NCBI GenBank assembly: GCA_016880505.1
Contig: JAEHDI010000766.1
Span: 1 to 9,991, forward strand
From: Bryobacterales bacterium
GTDB taxonomy: Bacteria > Acidobacteriota > Terriglobia > Bryobacterales > Bryobacteraceae
Length of the DNA: 9,991 nucleotides
Direction of reading: 5' to 3'
Shown: positions 8,303 through 9,991 of the stretch, in pieces
How the letters are laid out: every line of letters begins with the position of its first letter
How positions within the stretch are numbered: the stretch's first letter is position 1
Translations under genes and position numbers: made by a program
Notes under the pieces: generated by a model
What the model saw: the letters and a program-made list of their open reading frames with translations, nothing else
Told to the model about the DNA's origin: nothing
Database searches by the model: none

Positions 8303-9616
8303 TCACGCGAAGGGCGCAGGACGAAAGACGGAAAGAATCTCCTCGATCATCGCCTCGCGGGAAGCGTAACGCGTCTCGTCGTAACAGCCGAGCGGGTTCT
8401 CCAGCACGTTCACCAGGCACTTGTTGCAGTAGGTACAAGGCCGATCAGGTCGATCCTTGCCCGAGGCGAAGACGTGTACGAGGTCATTGTTGGCGATTAG
8501 CGGACGTGCGATGGTGACGGCGTCGCACACGCCGTTCTCTATGGCCTGGCGAATGAAGGAGGCCGTCTGGAATCCGCCGGTGCACAGAACGGGAATCCCG
8601 ACAGCCTGCTTGACGGCGATCGCGTCCGGAATGTTGATGCCCTCGATGGTTTCGCCGCGGGCCTTGATCCACACAGAACGGTAAAGCTGGGCGGCCGGAC
8701 CGCTGCGGAACGTCAGGTAGTTGCGGAGCGCTCCGGAGCCGCTCGAAAGCATACTGTCGTAAGTCTTGACCGCTTCTTCGACAGGGAAATCGCCAGGCGG
8801 ATTCTTAGGGTGCGGAAAGGCGCTTCCGGAAGAGACGTGGATGGCGTCCACGCCCGCTTCTTCCAGCCAGCGACAGACGTTGAGGGAATCCTTGATGGTG
8901 TTGCCGGGCGATTCCCATGGTACGAGAGAGTTGTTGAACTCGGTTGTGCTGAGTTTCGCCTGGAGGTGGAAATCCCGCCCGACCTCGGCCCGGATGGCGG
9001 CGACGACTTCCAGAAGAAAGCGAGCGCGGTTGTGAAGAGAGCCACCGTATTTGTCCTTCCTGTCGTTGATCGCGGAGCTCAGGAACTGGGTAAACAGATA
9101 ACCGTTGGCGGCGTGCAACTCCACTCCGTCCAGACCTGCTTCCCGCGCCCGGCGCGCACCGGCAGCGAATGCATCGACGGTCTCGCGAATCTGTGCGAGG
9201 GTCATGCGCTCGCACTCAAAGCCGTGAAACGGCTCCGGCCTGTCGGTGGAGCTGAGCCCTTTGGCGTACTCGATGCCCCCGATGTCGCGCTGGCGGCCGG
9301 CGTGGCTCAACTGGAGGATGAACTTGCAGTCATGCTCGTGAACGCGCCGGCCCAACTCGCGCCAGAACGGGATGCGGTCGTCGCGATCGATTGCCGCATA
9401 GTTCGGGATGATACGTCCGCGCATCTGGACCGGGACAAACGACGAAATGATCGCACCGACACCTCCCCGCGCAAACTTCAGTTCCCAGTTGATCCGTGCG
9501 GGGTTGCCGGAGCCGTCATAGTTGTCGAAACGGCCGGCCATATTTGATCGAAGGATCCGGTTCTTGACCGTGAGATTGCGGAACGGGAGCGGCTGAAAGA
9601 GGATATCTTCCGGCAT
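8303..9616 (-). CDS. NADH:flavin oxidoreductase, Old Yellow Enzyme family with Fe-S cysteines
   Basis: A 437-residue FMN-dependent TIM-barrel enzyme of the Old Yellow Enzyme/2,4-dienoyl-CoA reductase family, which reduces activated C=C bonds or dehydrogenates amines and alcohols. It opens with LFQPLPFRNLTVKNRILRS, typical of the family. FILQLSHAGRQ (99-109) is an FMN-contact strand. DGVELHAANGYLFTQFLS (163-180) contains His168 and Asn171, the usual substrate-binding pair. INDRKDKYGGSLHNRARF (183-200) is the family signature, and CTGGFQ (345-350) plus ARPLIANNDL (370-379) form the phosphate site. CTYCNKC...C (Cys394, 397, 400, 411) is spaced like the 4Fe-4S site of trimethylamine dehydrogenase and FadH. 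The C-terminal FAD/NAD domain of those enzymes (about 230 residues) is absent. About 65 residues lie between the VSSG strand and the INIPDAIAVKQ helix, longer than usual. GAGGAGG lies 10 bases before ATG 9616. It is the first gene of a likely minus-strand operon. Confidence 0.9.
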   Translation of the reverse strand: MPEDILFQPLPFRNLTVKNRILRSNMAGRFDNYDGSGNPARINWELKFARGGVGAIISSFVPVQMRGRIIPNYAAIDRDDRIPFWRELGRRVHEHDCKFILQLSHAGRQRDIGGIEYAKGLSSTDRPEPFHGFECERMTLAQIRETVDAFAAGARRAREAGLDGVELHAANGYLFTQFLSSAINDRKDKYGGSLHNRARFLLEVVAAIRAEVGRDFHLQAKLSTTEFNNSLVPWESPGNTIKDSLNVCRWLEEAGVDAIHVSSGSAFPHPKNPPGDFPVEEAVKTYDSMLSSGSGALRNYLTFRSGPAAQLYRSVWIKARGETIEGINIPDAIAVKQAVGIPVLCTGGFQTASFIRQAIENGVCDAVTIARPLIANNDLVHVFASGKDRPDRPCTYCNKCLVNVLENPLGCYDETRYASREAMIEEILSVFRPAPFA

Positions 9617-9652
9617 GGGCCCAGTGCCTCCTCTGAACGAGATAGGCCCATG
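9614..9652 (-). promoter_or_regulatory. Inverted repeat enclosing the ribosome site and start codon of the OYE gene
   Basis: CATGGGCC (9614-9621) and GGCCCATG (9645-9652) are perfect 8-bp complements with a 23-nt spacer. In the minus-strand transcript the downstream arm contains the AUG and the loop contains the GAGGAGG ribosome site (complement of 9627-9633). The structure could hide the start codon, or the two arms could be an operator. Matches of this size occur by chance in a 10-kb window, so only its placement makes it notable. Confidence 0.3.
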
Positions 9653-9688
9653 GTAGCAGGTGGCTGGCGCGTGCAGCCCGTCAGACGT

Positions 9689-9991
9689 TCAGTACGGCAG
9701 GCGGCCGACACGCCCCGGCAGGGGGACACCGCGGCTCTTCTGGTTCGGCTGCGGGCCTTCGTTGCCGGTGGAGGCGGTCGGGCGGGGCATCAGGGTGCCG
9801 CTGAAGTTGACTTCCTCGTGGGTGAAGGAGATCGGCCGGTCGAGGACCATCTCGATGGTGGTGCCGCGGGCGAGGATGGCGTCGGGCCCCCGGGAGAGGA
9901 GAACGCCCATGAGACCGGCAGTCGCTCCGGCGGCGGCTCCGATTCCGGCGCCCATGCCCGCGCGTCCCGCGCCGGCTCCGGCGATGACGCC
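9689..9991 (-). CDS. Glycine-zipper protein of unknown function (5' truncated)
   Basis: The frame is open to the window edge and stops at TGA (complement of 9689-9691), so only the C-terminal 100 residues are visible. The first 12 residues, GVIAGAGAGRAG, precede the only internal Met in this run and continue the same pattern, so the gene starts outside the window. Residues 1-30 are a run of Gly and Ala with GxxxG spacing (GMGAGIGAAAGATAGLMGVLL), as in glycine-zipper segments that pack in membranes. Then follow LSRGPDAILARGTTIEMVLDRPISF and a polar, Pro/Gly-rich tail ending GRVGRLPY. The GTTIEMVLDRPISF stretch resembles a short beta element found after glycine zippers in uncharacterised Acidobacteriota proteins, and recalls the beta strands of TrbI/VirB10-like domains. 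I do not recognise a function. It is upstream of the OYE gene on the same strand, 72 bp away. Confidence 0.65.
   Translation of the reverse strand, partial: GVIAGAGAGRAGMGAGIGAAAGATAGLMGVLLSRGPDAILARGTTIEMVLDRPISFTHEEVNFSGTLMPRPTASTGNEGPQPNQKSRGVPLPGRVGRLPY

Overview
The window is a GC-rich bacterial chromosomal segment. It carries eight protein genes, two of them cut by the window edges, and two copies of a palindromic repeat. Several features point to an Acidobacteriota soil bacterium of the Solibacter/Bryobacter type: secreted twin-arginine (Tat) enzymes, a Gfo/Idh/MocA oxidoreductase, a GHL6-type glycosidase, a glycine-zipper protein, and hairpin repeats containing GGGACAGAC. This is inference from gene content; there is no rRNA or other marker gene.

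Left half, plus strand (1-3825): the 3' end of a Gfo/Idh/MocA dehydrogenase, then a Tat-exported aldo/keto reductase, then a large Tat-exported glycoside-hydrolase-like protein. These look like a carbohydrate oxidation and degradation cluster. Related imperfect palindromes of about 75 bp (471-546 and 1502-1575) lie directly before the Tat signal sequences of the second and third genes. The second copy is read in frame into the glycosidase N-terminus, and the Met codon expected before its RR motif is ATT instead.

Centre (about 3914-6274): a copper-type P1B ATPase with N-terminal YHS and CPMHPE/CPKCGM metal-binding domains in place of an HMA domain.

Right half, minus strand (9616 down to 6293): a likely operon of an Old-Yellow-Enzyme-type NADH:flavin oxidoreductase with Fe-S cysteines, a divergent NagB-like sugar-phosphate isomerase/deaminase, and a PfkB-family sugar kinase. 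The last two overlap by ATGA. This operon converges on the copper ATPase with 18 bp between the two stop codons. At the right edge is the C-terminal part of an unidentified glycine-zipper protein on the minus strand.

No RNA genes, CRISPR arrays, transposase genes or phage genes were seen, and no gap between genes exceeds 90 bp. The most interesting signal is the pair of covarying palindromes at the 5' ends of the two Tat genes. The rest is ordinary metabolism, apart from the unusual active site of the NagB-like protein. I do not see a clearly new defence or mobile system.
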